64,000 nt of DNA from Hygrophila difformis. Its lineage: Eukaryota > Streptophyta > Magnoliopsida > Lamiales > Acanthaceae. The translations under genes and the position numbers were made by a program. Below are positions 1 through 11,944 of this stretch, one piece after another; the first letter of the stretch is position 1; each line of letters begins with the position of its first letter. Below the pieces are notes generated by a model, which did not search any database, was not told the origin of the DNA, and saw only the letters and a list, made by a program, of their open reading frames with translations. Location of the stretch: positions 61,535,686 through 61,599,685 of the forward strand of contig JAOANR010000004.1 in assembly GCA_030278955.1 (NCBI GenBank), in the 5' to 3' direction.

Positions 1-410
1 GAAAAGCCTTTATGAAACAATCCAACTTGGGTTTTTTTACATGATTAAGTAATTTTCCGTTACTAATCAGTTAATCCAGTATTTACTGCATATGAAAATC
101 CGTCAAGACAGGGACCAAGGTCCTCACAGAGACGAAAACTTGTATGGGGACCGCAGATCCCAGGAGCCGCTCTATATAACCGCGTTGTCCACAATTTACT
201 GCGCCGTGCTGCGTCTTCCGCATTGGTGCCTTCAACGCGGTTTTTCTTCTACGGAGACTTTGCCAGTCTCCATCAAAGCTTCTTAAAACCTCGTCAAATC
301 AAATCCCTAAATCCGCAATTGAACCATACGTAAATCCACATTCACTAGTTGCTCTACGTCAAGGACTATTAAGCCAAGATTGAGGTTGAGTTTTGTGGAA
401 TTCGAAGAGG
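1..410 (+). promoter_or_regulatory. Upstream region of the PP2C gene
   Basis: This stretch lies directly before the PP2C start codon. A TATA-like run (TATATAA) is at about 173-179, some 235 bases before the ATG at 411, so it could serve as core promoter with a 5' leader of roughly 200 bases. The short open frames here show no family similarity and I regard them as leader or chance ORFs. No other regulatory element is clear. Confidence 0.35.
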
Positions 411-2743
411 ATGCTTGGATCGTGTTGTTACAGGTGTTGGAGAGGGAGCGGCGACGAATTGTTATGGCAATTGGACTTGAAATCTCACGCCTCCGGCGAA
501 TTCTCGATTGCGGTTGTGCAGGCGAATTCCGTTGTGGAGGACCAGAGCCAGGTGTTTACATCTCCATCGGCGACCTACGTCGGAGTGTACGACGGACACG
601 GCGGACCTGAGGCTTCGCGATTCGTCAATGGCCATCTGTTTTCCTATCTACTGAGTAATTTATTTTTGCCCCTACTTTTTTCAGTTTGTCTGTACTCTGT
701 CGATTTTGTTGTTGCCTTTGGGTGCGCATGTATTTGCTTGACTCATGCAGCTTGATCTCATGGGGGAATTTGAGGCTATTGCTTCATTTTCTTCTTTACT
801 TTTATTGATATGCGATTGTGGATTTTTTTGTACGCTTTAATTAGCTAGGGTTTATGTGTTGAGTGTTATCCCCCTTTTGCGATTTCATTCTCCCCCCTAT
901 TTCGGGATTATTTTTGTTGTGTTTGTGCATTTTTTCTTTTTTGCTTATGAACTGAATCAGTTCCTTGCTTGTTTGTGTATTGAAATCTGTAACTTATTTT
1001 TCATTTTCTTTTTATTTTTTTTTCTCGACAAATTTTTGAGGCACCACTTGTTCTTATGATGTAAGTTTTCTTTTTACCTCCCATCCCCTTTTAATTTATT
1101 TTTGGCTACTATCTGCAGGATTTTCTACAGAGCAAGGAGGACTGTCAGCAGATGTAATAAAGAAGGCTTTCAAGGCTACAGAAGAAGATTTTACTCGTTT
1201 TGTAAAGAAATCACTCCCTGCGAAGCCACAGATTGCTTCGGTAGGTTCGTGTTGCCTGTTTGGTGCAATTTCAAATGGTGAATTATACGTGGCAAACTTG
1301 GGAGATTCGAGAGCTGTTCTTGGCAGGAGAGGTTTTGATGGGGAGCCAAAATATGTGGCGGAAAGGTTGTCCACAGACCATAATGTCTCGTGTCCAGATG
1401 TGAGGAGGGAAGTCGAAGCCCTTCATCCTGATGATGAACACGTTGTTCTCTACTGCAGAGGAGTGTGGAGAATCAGGGGAATTATTCAGGTGATTGGTCA
1501 AAACTATGGATTTATAATTTATTGCACAGTTTATGTTTTGAAATTTTCAATTCATCGAAGCTGCTGCCTCTAGAAATGTCAAAGGGTTCTTATTGGTGAA
1601 TTACTGAAATGTATATTGTTGATTCATAAGCAAGAATCGGTCTTGATGTGCGCTAGCATTTTTATTATGAACAAGCTTGGCCGGTACAGATTTATAGACC
1701 GTCGTCAATTCTTTTTAGCTTTGATGGATTTTGACCATCCCTTTTTTCCTTCTCTACAAGAGTTTTTCTTAGATTTTTATTTTCTTCTAAAGAATCGTTT
1801 TTTGGTCAAAGGGATGATCCTTTGGCTACTAAGATGTTGTACATGATGATCTTATAGAGACAAGAGTTGTGATTCTAGTTAGGGAAATGTACATCTTTTA
1901 TCCTAATTTTTAGAATGAATACTTTTACTTGCAGTAAGATTTTGCATCCTGCATTGAGAACAATAGTTTCTTTTTGCCACTGTTCTTCTGGTGTTTTTCT
2001 TTGGGTTTCCTTATCCGTCACTTTCTCTATGGATTGTCTTCTCCTTCAGGTTTCTGAAGTTCAAACCTCTGGGGAAGATCTAACAGCACCTCATTTTATT
2101 TTATTTTTTTCCCAATCAGGTGTCAAGATCAATTGGTGATGTGTATTTGAAGAAACCCGAGTTCCAGAGAGATCCTATCTTCCAACATGTAAATTTCATT
2201 CCAATGAAGCGACCACTCCTGTCAGCCGAGCCTTCTATTGTAACTAGAAAACTCAGACCTCATGATATGTTCCTGATCTTCGCATCTGATGGTCTCTGGG
2301 AACAACTCAGCGATGAAGAAGCTGTTCAGATAGTATCAAAGTATCCAAGAGCTGTAAGATCACCCTAGGCCCTACCTACATTTCAACACAAGTTTTGACA
2401 TAACCTGAAACTTTTTTGCATTGAATCATTGCAGGGAATTTCAAAGAGGTTGGTGACAGCTGCTCTTCAAGTGGCGGCAAAGAAGAGAGAAATGAGATAC
2501 AAAGACATCAAGAAAATAGAGAGGGGGGTCAGAAGACATTTCCATGACGACATCACTGTCATTGTGATTTATCTCGATCATAACAAAAGCTCACCTAACA
2601 CTAACCGTAACCCAGATAAGGTTAGCTGTACCTCTGCCCCACTCGATATCTATTCCTACAATTCAGACGAAGCCATTGTTGATTCAGACGATGCAATTTT
2701 CCCCAATCCAAAATTGCACCAAGAATGGTATATTACCAAGTAA
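411..2743 (+). CDS. Protein phosphatase 2C, plant clade D type
   Basis: Exons 411-654, 1119-1489, 2120-2353 and 2435-2743 join in frame to 385 residues, the usual family length of about 370-400. The start gives MLGSCC, like clade D PP2Cs, followed by the typical [11 protein letters not shown] segment. Metal-binding motifs are visible: YDGHGG (Asp61), GDSRAVLG, the SRSIGD segment, FASDGLWE and FHDDITV near the C-terminus. These carry the aspartates that hold the two Mg/Mn ions, so the enzyme looks active. The family removes phosphate from Ser/Thr. In Arabidopsis, clade D members act at the plasma membrane on H+-ATPases and are inhibited by SAUR proteins; that role here is inferred from the family. 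Introns have GT..AG ends. The gene is tail to tail with the PPR gene at 3.7 kb. Confidence 0.93.
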
Positions 2744-3712
2744 AGGGAATGCCTGGAAGTAGAATTTCTTTATAGCATAAAAGAAGGGTCTTTTCTTTTA
2801 TACAGTTTTTTGGTGTACAGAAAAAATATACTGTAGTACTTAAGCAAAGCAAATTTAAATTGGGTAACTAACATTAAATATACAATCGTCAGGTTCTTTT
2901 AATTATATCACTTCAAATTGATTTGATGTTATCAAAGTATTCTAAGATACTTGTAAAGTTGGGTTTTGTTCACAAAATATGTACATGATTTATTTTCACA
3001 TTGGGTAAAACTCTACGTATCGGCACACACATTTTTATTGATTCCGGGGAAAATGTAGTAAGTTCTTACCTTGTCGAATGTTAGACGTCTGAGTTTTCGT
3101 GAACTGGTGCTCATCAATGACAATAAGCAAACTGTAACTCCGGACAACACGCTGGAAATCTCAAACCTATCAATCGGTGTGGGCAAGAAAGAGCTGTATC
3201 CAAATACACATGACTCATCAAGTTAATAAAGTAACTTCAATATGTAGTTATAGATTTTCTGGCCTATGGCATTACCAATTTACTATGTCAAGCAAGGCCG
3301 TCTCATTCGTCGCTTCCTCGTGATAATACAAATTTATGTACTCTCAAATAGAGGGCAGACGTGTAGTAAATGGGGATGCAACGAAGTCATCTAGAAAGTT
3401 GTGTATGAAAAATATTTACGACAATGCAGAAAATTCGATTCCATCACAAAAAATATTTACTCAAACCATTTGATTTTTCGTAAGAAACTTTCACAATACA
3501 CTCATTTCAACCGTGTCTAACTATTGTGATAACATTATATACCTGTATTTCAAGACCTGAACTTTACTCTTCCCTGGCTCGGTTCAATCTTTTAAGGCCA
3601 GATCTATAAGAATAACATCGTGTAAGTCGAACAACTTGTTCAACAAGTGCACAACGGAAAATCAGTAATAGCAACTATGATTTGCAGAAGATGAGCATAC
3701 ATAATCACTTCA
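2744..3712. other. Intergenic, with a possible decayed retroelement fragment
   Basis: About 970 bases lie between the convergent PP2C and PPR genes. The first few hundred bases are AT-rich and probably include both 3' UTRs. At roughly 3017-3190 a plus-strand frame reads HIFIDSGENVVSSYLV, which resembles the aspartic-protease region of plant Ty3/gypsy polyproteins. It is soon broken by a stop, with a similar-looking continuation in another frame. This match is from memory of the family and is weak. Nothing else is recognisable. Confidence 0.3.
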
Positions 3713-6202
3713 TCATAAGTCGTTCTGATAATCTCTCTTCTTTCTCTCTTGAAATGCCATCATAAGCCGTTCTGATAATCTCTCTTCTTCCTCTCTCGAA
3801 ATATGTGGATTGAGCGTGCGAAGATTACTGACAAAGGCTATTGCCTCATCTCTGCGATCCAGCTTGCAGTACGAGTCCACAACAGAATTGTACGTGCTCT
3901 CATTCGGTTTGCAACCTTGTCTGATCATATACCGAATCACATCAACAGCTTCCACAAACATCGCATTGGCTGCATAACTCCCGACAAATGTGTTATACGT
4001 TATAACATCAGGAGTAAGTCCCGAGTCTGTCATTTCTGTGAATATTCTTGATGCATCTTTCATCCGGCCATTTCTGCAGTACCCATAGATGATGGTATTG
4101 TAGGATATGTTATCGGGCTTGATTCCTTTCGATATCTGATCCCTCAGTATCTCCTCAGCTTTTTCAATATTACCAGACCGGCTGTACATGTACATCAAAC
4201 TATTGTAAGTAGCCACGGTGGGTGTGAACTCACTATTTTTCATGAAGTTTAGGATCTCGTTAGCCTTGTCAGTCATTTGCCTCCTACCATATATTGATAC
4301 CATCGCATTCAGAGTTGTGATATCTGGAGAGGAACCTCTTCTTCTAAGCTCTAGGAAGGCTTTCTCGGTTTCCATCAATAGGTCACTCTTGCTGTAGACC
4401 AAAACAAGGGTTTTCAATAGGACAGCATGAGGTTCAACAGTGCCTGAATATATGTCTGCAGCAAGAGTGTGTATCTTCTCGATTTGTTTTCCTTTAGCAT
4501 ATGCGTGGAGTAATGAGCTGTAAGTCATCTGATTAGGTTTACACTGTTTGCTCTTCATATCGGCAAAAACTTTCTCAGATTGTTCCCAAAGCCCTCCCCG
4601 AGCCATTGCTGCTAAAACAGCGTTATAAGTGGAGAGGTCGGGAGAAACTCCTGCTTCCAACATGTGTTTATAAATAGCCATTGCCTGGTCTAAACATCCG
4701 CATCTACTGTAAGCACCGATCAAGGTGTTAAACGTGTCCCTCTCGGCTACAAATCCTGATCGCTTCATTTCTTTGAACACACCGGAGACTTCTGAGTCCA
4801 TTCCATTCTGCCCAAACACAGCCAACAGCGTATTCCAGGTGACAACATCAGCCTTGCATCCACACTCCTTCATATCATCGAAAATCCTCATCATTTCCAT
4901 GAATTTCTTACGGTTCCCAAACATCTTGATCAGAGCATTGAAAGTGCATATATTTGGACTACAGCCCGCTCCTTTCATCTCCTCAAATATTCTCATTGCA
5001 CAATCATCCTTCCCGGCCTTCTCAAAACCCGACAACAGTGTTGTATAAGTGAACACATCAGGCTTAATCCCACTTCCAAGCATCTTGGCTTTTATCTCCA
5101 TCGCTTCATCTAGCAATCCATCCCTAGCATATGCAGATATCAAGGAATTATATGTCACATTGCTGGGTGAAAATCCATTAACTTCCATCTCCCTCAAAAC
5201 CTCCATCGCCTCCTTAGGCTTCCTTGACTTTCCATAAACATCCAACAGGGCATTGTAGGTAACCTTATCAGGCACAAATCCAGCTACTTTCATCTCCTCA
5301 AAAATCGTTTTAGCTTCCACATACAACGACCCTCGTCTGCAGCAACTTATAATCGTATTATATGTGTAGGCATCCGGAGCAACCCCTGAGCTCTTCATTC
5401 CATCAAAAATCTCCATAATCTTATGCCAAGGCATACCCATTTTGCCATAAACATTCAAAATCACATTGTAAGTAATCAAAGTAGGCCTGCAACCCTCCTC
5501 CTCCATCTTCTTGAACACCATTATGGCCTCCCGATACCGACCATTGCTAGCAAAAACACTAATTAATGAAGTATATGCGTACACATCAACTCCAAATCCA
5601 TCTTTATGCAAATTATGAAACAATGAAGCTGCATTCGAAACCCTACCCTCTTTCCCCAACATAGAAATCATCACAGCTATAACAGAGCCATTAATCAAAT
5701 TTTGAGATTGCCTATGTTTCTTGACCCAATCAAACACACTCAAGGCTAAGTCACACTTTTTGTAGTATCCCAAAGCCTTAATTATACCCAAAACATCGCA
5801 ATAAACTGCCTCGGTACAATCTTCCGAAAACTCAATATCTGAGTTAACAGAATTGAACAATGAAGATAACTCTTGGTCGAGTCTTTCAATGGCAAATTGA
5901 GGATCGAGTAAGGACTGGAGAACGAGCTCACCTTGAGCGGAGAGGCGTTGGTGAACCCATGGCTTACCTTTGTTGGGGTCCCTGTGCTTCCCCATGCGAC
6001 GGCGCTGCCTCGGTATCGTGGTGGGACGATTGGGTGAATTTTGAGAGGAATTGGAGCTTTGTTGACGGTGGGATAATTCATGAAAGATTGGAGTTAAGGG
6101 CGGCGCCGGGGGAGGAGGCACGACGGCGGAGGAGTCTTGAAAGAAGGGCTTCGGAGGCGGAGGATTTGGGAGGAGAAGAGGCAGCGAGAGTTTTTCCGCC
6201 AT
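3713..6202 (-). CDS. P-class pentatricopeptide repeat protein, At5g02860-like
   Basis: Single-exon gene of 829 residues. An upstream in-frame TTG exists, but the ATG at 6202 gives MAEKLSLPLLLPNPP, which lines up with the start of the Arabidopsis At5g02860 product as I remember it, so I chose it. The first 80 or so residues are rich in Pro and Ser, like an organelle transit peptide. From about residue 135 to 800 there are roughly 18 back-to-back 35-residue repeats of the form (V/I)TYN(T/S)LI..Y...G...EA..(V/I)F.EM...G..PD. There is no E or DYW tail, so it is P class. Such proteins bind organellar RNA and guide processing, stability or translation. Localisation in plastid or mitochondrion is inferred; the RNA target is unknown. 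Similarity to At5g02860 is high over the whole length, which suggests orthology. Confidence 0.93.
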   Translation of the reverse strand: MAEKLSLPLLLPNPPPPKPFFQDSSAVVPPPPAPPLTPIFHELSHRQQSSNSSQNSPNRPTTIPRQRRRMGKHRDPNKGKPWVHQRLSAQGELVLQSLLDPQFAIERLDQELSSLFNSVNSDIEFSEDCTEAVYCDVLGIIKALGYYKKCDLALSVFDWVKKHRQSQNLINGSVIAVMISMLGKEGRVSNAASLFHNLHKDGFGVDVYAYTSLISVFASNGRYREAIMVFKKMEEEGCRPTLITYNVILNVYGKMGMPWHKIMEIFDGMKSSGVAPDAYTYNTIISCCRRGSLYVEAKTIFEEMKVAGFVPDKVTYNALLDVYGKSRKPKEAMEVLREMEVNGFSPSNVTYNSLISAYARDGLLDEAMEIKAKMLGSGIKPDVFTYTTLLSGFEKAGKDDCAMRIFEEMKGAGCSPNICTFNALIKMFGNRKKFMEMMRIFDDMKECGCKADVVTWNTLLAVFGQNGMDSEVSGVFKEMKRSGFVAERDTFNTLIGAYSRCGCLDQAMAIYKHMLEAGVSPDLSTYNAVLAAMARGGLWEQSEKVFADMKSKQCKPNQMTYSSLLHAYAKGKQIEKIHTLAADIYSGTVEPHAVLLKTLVLVYSKSDLLMETEKAFLELRRRGSSPDITTLNAMVSIYGRRQMTDKANEILNFMKNSEFTPTVATYNSLMYMYSRSGNIEKAEEILRDQISKGIKPDNISYNTIIYGYCRNGRMKDASRIFTEMTDSGLTPDVITYNTFVGSYAANAMFVEAVDVIRYMIRQGCKPNESTYNSVVDSYCKLDRRDEAIAFVSNLRTLNPHISREEEERLSERLMMAFQERKKRDYQNDL

Positions 6203-7337
6203 TGGCGCACAGGGCAAAAGGAGAGAGGAGTTCTGTAAATGCCACGGAAATTTGTAAAATATCTACTCCGTTATGCAAATGTATCCAGTTATATTTTTAT
6301 TAAAAAATAAATAAAATGTTGGATTTTTTAATAATACTCGAAATAATCGTTGGATTCGTCACCATGGAAATCAAAGGAACATTGAATCGACTTCCTTTGG
6401 ATAAAAAAATGGAACAGTGAATAAACTCTTTATAAACATTATACAATATGTAGTACAATTTTCAGGTCTCCTCATTTTACAATACGAATGGTAATTATAA
6501 CCAAGTTCTAACTTCCAAAGTTCCCATTACCAAAAAAAAAAAACTTCCAAAGTTCAAATCATGCCTGCATACTAATCAGCATTCACCACCAGTAGAAATG
6601 TCTTGCCTGCATACTTTGGCTGCGTTTGGGAAAAAACGCTAGCGATTAGCGTTTAGCTTTTAAAATACATACTAAAAATAACCTAAAATTCTATATATAG
6701 TAAACACTAATTACAGTAACTGCCAAATTTTAATATCTAATCTCTAAACTCTGAACGTTCTTCTCCCCTTCCATTGTACACAATTAACTTTTTATAACTT
6801 TTCATTGTACACAATTTAAGTTATTAACCGTTAAAAATATATATCGGCATACGTGGGTCCGTAATAAAAATAGACGGAGGAAATAGTATATTTATTCTTC
6901 TTTTAACATTTATCCTTTTCTTTCATTTTTTTTTTCCCATTTCTTTATAATTTAACCTTCCTTAACTGGAGAGAAACCCACAATTCGGAATAATCATCAA
7001 CCACACAAATCAGAAACAAAACAAAACAGTTAAAAGAAAAATAAAGAAGTACTTATACCGGAAATCAAAACCAATTCTTTATAATAGCTTGAGAAGGAAC
7101 GATTCTAAGCATTGTAGTTCAGGACTTCACGCTTTAATGCCTAATAGTGGATCCCAAAAAAGGCAAGATTACTAATCTTGATGATCCTCTCGACCATCAC
7201 CTCTGAAGGTCATATTTATATCTAAAATGTTTCCTGAAAACCGATACCATTTCCCAACAGAAATTTCATGTACAAAAATAAAGAGCTTGCTTGCTTTCCT
7301 TCAAGACTGACAGTCCGCCTGGGAGTACTCCGTGTTC
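6203..7337. other. Intergenic, PPR 5' side to SWIB 3' side
   Basis: AT-rich spacer. The first part should hold the PPR promoter on the minus strand. At about 6840-6890 there is a sequence ending in GACGGAGGAAATAGTA that looks like one end of a Stowaway-like MITE, but I could not find a matching left end. The SWIB 3' UTR must occupy the last part. No coding sequence is supported. Confidence 0.4.
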
Positions 7338-9034
7338 TCACTTGAGAAAGTGCGGACTGATCAAGCCAGCAATCTCGAGGAACCCCACTCGGTCCCTTCC
7401 TCCGAAGATTTTCTTCAGCTTCTCATCGCAGATGATCACCTTCTTGTCCGCAGGGTCCTGAAATGGACTAAATCAAGTCACTATTCGACAGTGGAAAGAC
7501 ACACATACACAAATGTTTTTGGCGTTGCTACAAAATGCTAATATAGATAATAGTAAACCCTCGAAGCATGTTCATGATTTGTAAACCCAGATGACATAAT
7601 AATGTATTAATATGATTGGAAACATACTTTCACCAATCTCTTTTGAGGTAAAACTGAAATAAAAAGGATTTAAAAGAAAAAAATCAAAAATAACAATACA
7701 TTGCAAGCGCCATAAACAACATTAACTACTTCATTTATCACAAACTAATGTCTGCGTTGGAATGTAAAACTACAGTTGCAGAACATGGTGTACAAATCAA
7801 GGCATGAAACAATCCAAATACCAAAGAGGTTTTTACATTTCTATAAAATTTCAAGTGCATAGGAATCAAATGTTACTTTCCATATCTATATAATTGAAAA
7901 AAGTAGAGGCCGATTGTAAACCACAAAGCAATTAAGCTCAAACTTATATCTGTGTTATTTTGTAGCAATAACACAAATACATTTTGATTTATTATATAGA
8001 ATAAGATGATCTGAGTCTGAGCATCATAGCACACGGTACACCATTGACAACAGTCACAAATGTTCAAAATAGCAAGTGGGTGCTGACTCAACACTCCACA
8101 AAGCCATCACTCTGGGCCATCGATCCTAATATTATGTAATAAATTCTCAATGGTTTCATGATATTCGTTATAAAACAGTGAAGAACACAACGGAAAACAC
8201 CATTGAACATGGTGTTACAAATGTTCAAAAGAGCTAGTGGGTACCAATACAACATTACACAAAAGTTTTGTGACAAAACCACAGCTCCTAAATTTCACCC
8301 TAATATGTAATGTTAAAGAGTCCTCAATGATTGCAAGATACTTGACTGCATATGCATGAAAACAAAAAACAAAAAACAAAAAACAATCATCCATGCTCAC
8401 TATTAACAAGTGCGAGTTGAAAAGATTAACCTACAATCATGCAAAAACAGCTCACATAAAGAACAAAATCATCGTCATAAATATCATCACAGAATCATGC
8501 AGTAAACGGAAGACATTGCCACAGAACTTTACAAAATCAATAGGAGCCATAAGCCATAACAGATTGTGGTATCGCTGCAAAATTCGCAATTACTTTAACA
8601 CATTATTTAGGGAATAAGGACAAGTTATTAGTATTTTGGTAAATATACCTCCACCCTAAAGAAGCACCAAATTATTTCAAGAAAATGACACATGTAGGGA
8701 CGCAGAAATACCCAAACCCTAGGGTTTCAGAATAGAAATATACCTGAAGATTCTGCTGTTTGATGTGAGCCCAAATCTCCTTGAGCGCTTGAGTTCGTGG
8801 AATCTCGGGAACACCACCGAGGAACGCCTGCATTTCCGGGGACACTCGCCGAGGCTTCATTATCCCCCTCGGCTCGCGCTTCTTCGTCTCCGTAGGGGCC
8901 GGCTTTGCAGCAGAGACAATCGCCACGCGGTGTTTGGAAGGAACGAACCTGACAGCTCCGGAAGACGACGAATTTCCAAACGACAGCGCCTCCGCCGGCA
9001 GGAAGCTCGAAAACACACCCATAGACACGGCCAT
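7338..9034 (-). CDS. SWIB/MDM2-domain protein, predicted plastid
   Basis: Exon 1 is 9034-8744 and exon 2 is 7457-7338, joined across a 1,286-base intron to give 136 residues. The first 45 or so residues (MAVSMGVFSSFLPAEALSFG..) are rich in Ser and Ala without acidic residues, like a chloroplast transit peptide. The SWIB domain follows, from about 58 to 136: SPEMQAFLGG, the central EIWAHIKQQNLQDP, then FGGRDRVGFLEIAGLISPHF. The intron falls in the middle of the domain, right after NLQ. SWIB domains occur in SWI/SNF subunits. The small plant forms like this one (Arabidopsis At2g14880 and At4g34290 types) are mostly organellar and several are linked to nucleoids. Exact function is not known from sequence. 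Confidence 0.9.
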
Positions 9035-9773
9035 CTCTTAGCTAGAATTTCAAGTGTACCGAAATTCCCGCAGCGTAAAACCAAAACCGAAGAGGAATTT
9101 CTGAAATGAACCAGAAGATAACCCTTTCCTCTAGCACAGCTCTGCTGTTAATTTTTCTTGTTTCTTTTTCCGACTTTATCTAAATTAACGTATCTATCCA
9201 GAAACAAGTATTGGGCCAAAGCCCTAGGCCCAATTTGGTGGTTTCGGGCCATTGGTTTATGAGTACGGACTACTATATGGACCATTTGTATCGTATTTGT
9301 CCAGCATAGTGTGTCTAGGTTGTTGGTAGATTTTTACCCATATAGCAGATTGATTGAGCATATTGGGAATATTTGGGAGTTAGCGGATCTACTAGTGGAT
9401 AGCGGATTCGGAGAGAGAACTGTGAGACAATCTGCTATTCAAATCTACTATCTGCTAGCGGATATGCTGGCTCCCAAACATCTCACTCTCTCATAATTCT
9501 CTCTCTGAATCTGCTATCTGCTATCAGATTCGGTGACTCCCAAACATCCCATAGTGCGGCGCAATTGAAGCACACTATGTAATGATATACATCTATATTG
9601 CAGTAATTACACTAGTATATGGTCCGTGTTTGCAGTTTGCGGTTTTTTTTTCTTTATTACAAAGTACTTATAAAAAATAAAACAACAAAAAAAAAAGGAG
9701 AAATGAGTACTAGACAGTTGAAGGTTGGGCCAACCAATATAATACTCGGTAATGTTGACTATAATGATATGAA
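9035..9773. other. SWIB upstream region with a nested MITE
   Basis: This spacer contains the SWIB minus-strand promoter, the foldback element at about 9310-9550 described separately, and the likely 3' UTR of the DUF620 gene. No gene is seen. Confidence 0.4.
9310..9550. mobile_element. Foldback MITE of the CTCCCAAACATC family, with a nested copy
   Basis: The outer sequence starts near GTTGTTGGTAGATTT and ends GACTCCCAAACATCCC. Inside it, at about 9368-9483, sits a second unit running from ATATTTGGGAGTTAGCGGAT to GGCTCCCAAACATC, an inverted repeat almost identical in layout to the one at 12702-12804. The outer parts match the solo copy at 55241-55360. The family recurs in the window and has inverted ends, so a small DNA transposon is likely; the superfamily is not clear. 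Confidence 0.6.
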
Positions 9774-11338
9774 CTACAAAATGTCGACTATGACTGGATG
9801 CGAGTCACAACAAGCTTCAGCAATGGTACTACTGAGAGGCGGTGGTGGAGTGAAGCATTGAGGTGATAGTCCAGGGACATTGAAAGAAACGTCTTGAATT
9901 ATCCAGGCTTCTTCCATGGTGGCCTTGATATGGGTCATCATCATGCTGCTGTTCTCCCCAAACCTAGAAAGGCTCACCAACGAATGTCCTGAGTGAGCAA
10001 TCAGTATCCCTCCTTCAACCGGCTGATAGTTGTCCAAGAATGAGCTAATACTAGTCTCCCAATATACATCCCCATCCCCACCATTGGAGGGTCGGATACG
10101 AGTAAGATGCGAATCCTCAATATAAACGAGAATCCCAGTCCTCTGGCTAAAGTAGCCCAACACTACATGTCTTACCACCTCGCCCGGTGGCTCGCTCCTA
10201 CCCTTCAATGTGCTGGGGTCGACAACCACCTTCAAAATGTAACAACCCTGCCCATTGATGCTCTTCTCCCCAATGCAGATCGAGTCCGTAAATAAATCAA
10301 CCGTTGTTCTCGGATCAAACCCCTACATTCACAATACTAGCTACATCATCACCATCATCAGATCATCAAATTCAATAGTTTTTAGGTATGAGACTCCCAT
10401 CCATAATTTCCTACAAGTATATATATATTGAATAACTTGATCAATGTTGACCTGAAGAGCACGACGCAGGGGCCTGACGGGTCCGATCACAGTGTGCCCG
10501 CCAAGCCATGGTGTGTGCCTCCAAACGACCTTCCCATTGCATCCAGCGTAGACTTTGACGCCCCCGACGGTGACCTCCACGTGCCACATGTCCTGATTCA
10601 TTAGCCACATCACGAACTCCCCGGTTTCGGCGTCTTTAACAGCGTTCGTTCTTCACTACACCTGTGGCTGCTGCTGTTTCAAACTCGGAAGTTGCCATCT
10701 TTGTCTTCCCCACGGCGACGGCACTCTTCATGAAGCTACGGACTCGACTCTGCCCTCCACACGCTGCAACATACTGCTGCACTATGTACTGCGCCGACGA
10801 CATTTCCTACCAAAATAGTATTACCATCTCATCGTGTTAAATAGTACTAGTACAAATAAGTGTGGGGTTATGGGATCATCAATTTACGCACAAGGACAGC
10901 AATACGTACAGCATCGGCCGCATGTTTTAAACTGCGGTGGGGAGACGGATCGGCGCTGCAGACGTTCACCGGGGGGCTGAGCGGCGCAGCCATTACGCCG
11001 AGGAGGAGCCTCAGATCCGATAGGTTTTTACCAATTCCGTCGTGAGCCGGCGGTGTGTCCAGGACCAGTTTGCCAGGGATCCAATGCCCTGCAGCCCCCG
11101 AGTTGACCCGTTTCGTCTCATTTATGTCATCGACTTCTGGATCCCGACCCGTCGTCAACAGCAGGTTTCCCAAGCTCGGCCTGGAACTGCTGCGAGTCTT
11201 GGTTTTAGTTGTAAGGAAGTCCCTCCACCGGTTCGAGGTCCAAGTCGGCGATGGAGAATGGTTTTGGGGCGGGACTGATGGCGGTCGGTGCCTCCCCGGC
11301 GAGACGCCCGGGGGAGTAGGCCGTTGCTTTCTCTCCAT
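9774..11338 (-). pseudogene. DUF620-family gene with a frameshift in exon 2
   Basis: Exons 11338-10910, 10806-10452 and 10322-9774. Exon 1 encodes MERKQ..SPGR.., then NETKRV, GHWIPG and SDLRLLLGVMAAPLSP, the usual N-terminus of this plant family. Exon 2 encodes EMSSAQYIVQQYVAACGG..GKTKMATSEFETA, then VVKN. The frame then stops at a TAA at 10638-10636, while the true continuation (NAVKDAETGEFVMWLMNQDMWHVEV..GPVRPLRRALQ) lies in the next frame. Exon 3 (GFDPRTT..GEKSINGQGCYIL..YFSQRTGILVYIEDSHLTRI..VYWETSISSFLDNY..MEEAW..FNVPGLSPQCFTPP) is intact. Exon 2 is 355 bases, one more than a multiple of three, so a single extra base near 10641-10655 explains the break. Everything else is well preserved, so this is either a recent loss or an assembly error. 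Molecular function of the family is unknown. Confidence 0.85.
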
Positions 11339-11657
11339 AGATAAATATTTGTGAATTGACGACTATATATAATGTTAATCTTGCCTTCCTGGATTTGGAG
11401 CTGACTCTGATCGATTGACAGGTGGTTGTGGTTAATTAGAGGTAAGTGAACTGTGAACACCATTCATGATTAAATATTTGAAGAATCAAATAGTACATAA
11501 TTGCTTGACTTTTATTTATTTGTTTTTCTTTTGCTTATTCAGGGAAAAGATAATTAACACCCTAGCTATTAACTCGATTTTTTTATTGTATTTACAAACG
11601 TTGTTTTGTCTGTAAACAAAAGCTAAGAGTAGTAATTATGAAGATAATTATTACGTA

Positions 11658-11711
<54 letters not shown>
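11658..11711. repeat. AAT microsatellite
   Basis: About 18 uninterrupted AAT/TAA units. It is probably length-polymorphic between individuals. Confidence 0.95.
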
Positions 11712-11712
<1 letters not shown>

Positions 11713-11944
11713 GTTTGTATTGATGCAATTAGAAAATATTTTTTAAGGAAATATTGCGGTGATTTAAGGAAATTATAATATATATACACACATATTGTTC
11801 TAATATTTCTCTTTACCCATATTTAATTTCGATATTATTGACCTAAAAAATTATGGTTTGCAAGTGAATTAATTTTCAGAATCTAAATTGAAGTACTAGT
11901 AATTCTACAATTGATTAAGATTTCATAGTATGGTAACTGTTTTA

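Noticed and set aside
6203..6217. Five-residue N-terminal extension of the PPR protein
   Set aside because: It would need a TTG start. The ATG at 6202 begins the segment that resembles the Arabidopsis relative.
5860..6303. 147-codon plus-strand frame overlapping the PPR 5' end
   Set aside because: It is antisense to the PPR transit-peptide region, with no homology; the PPR frame explains the sequence.
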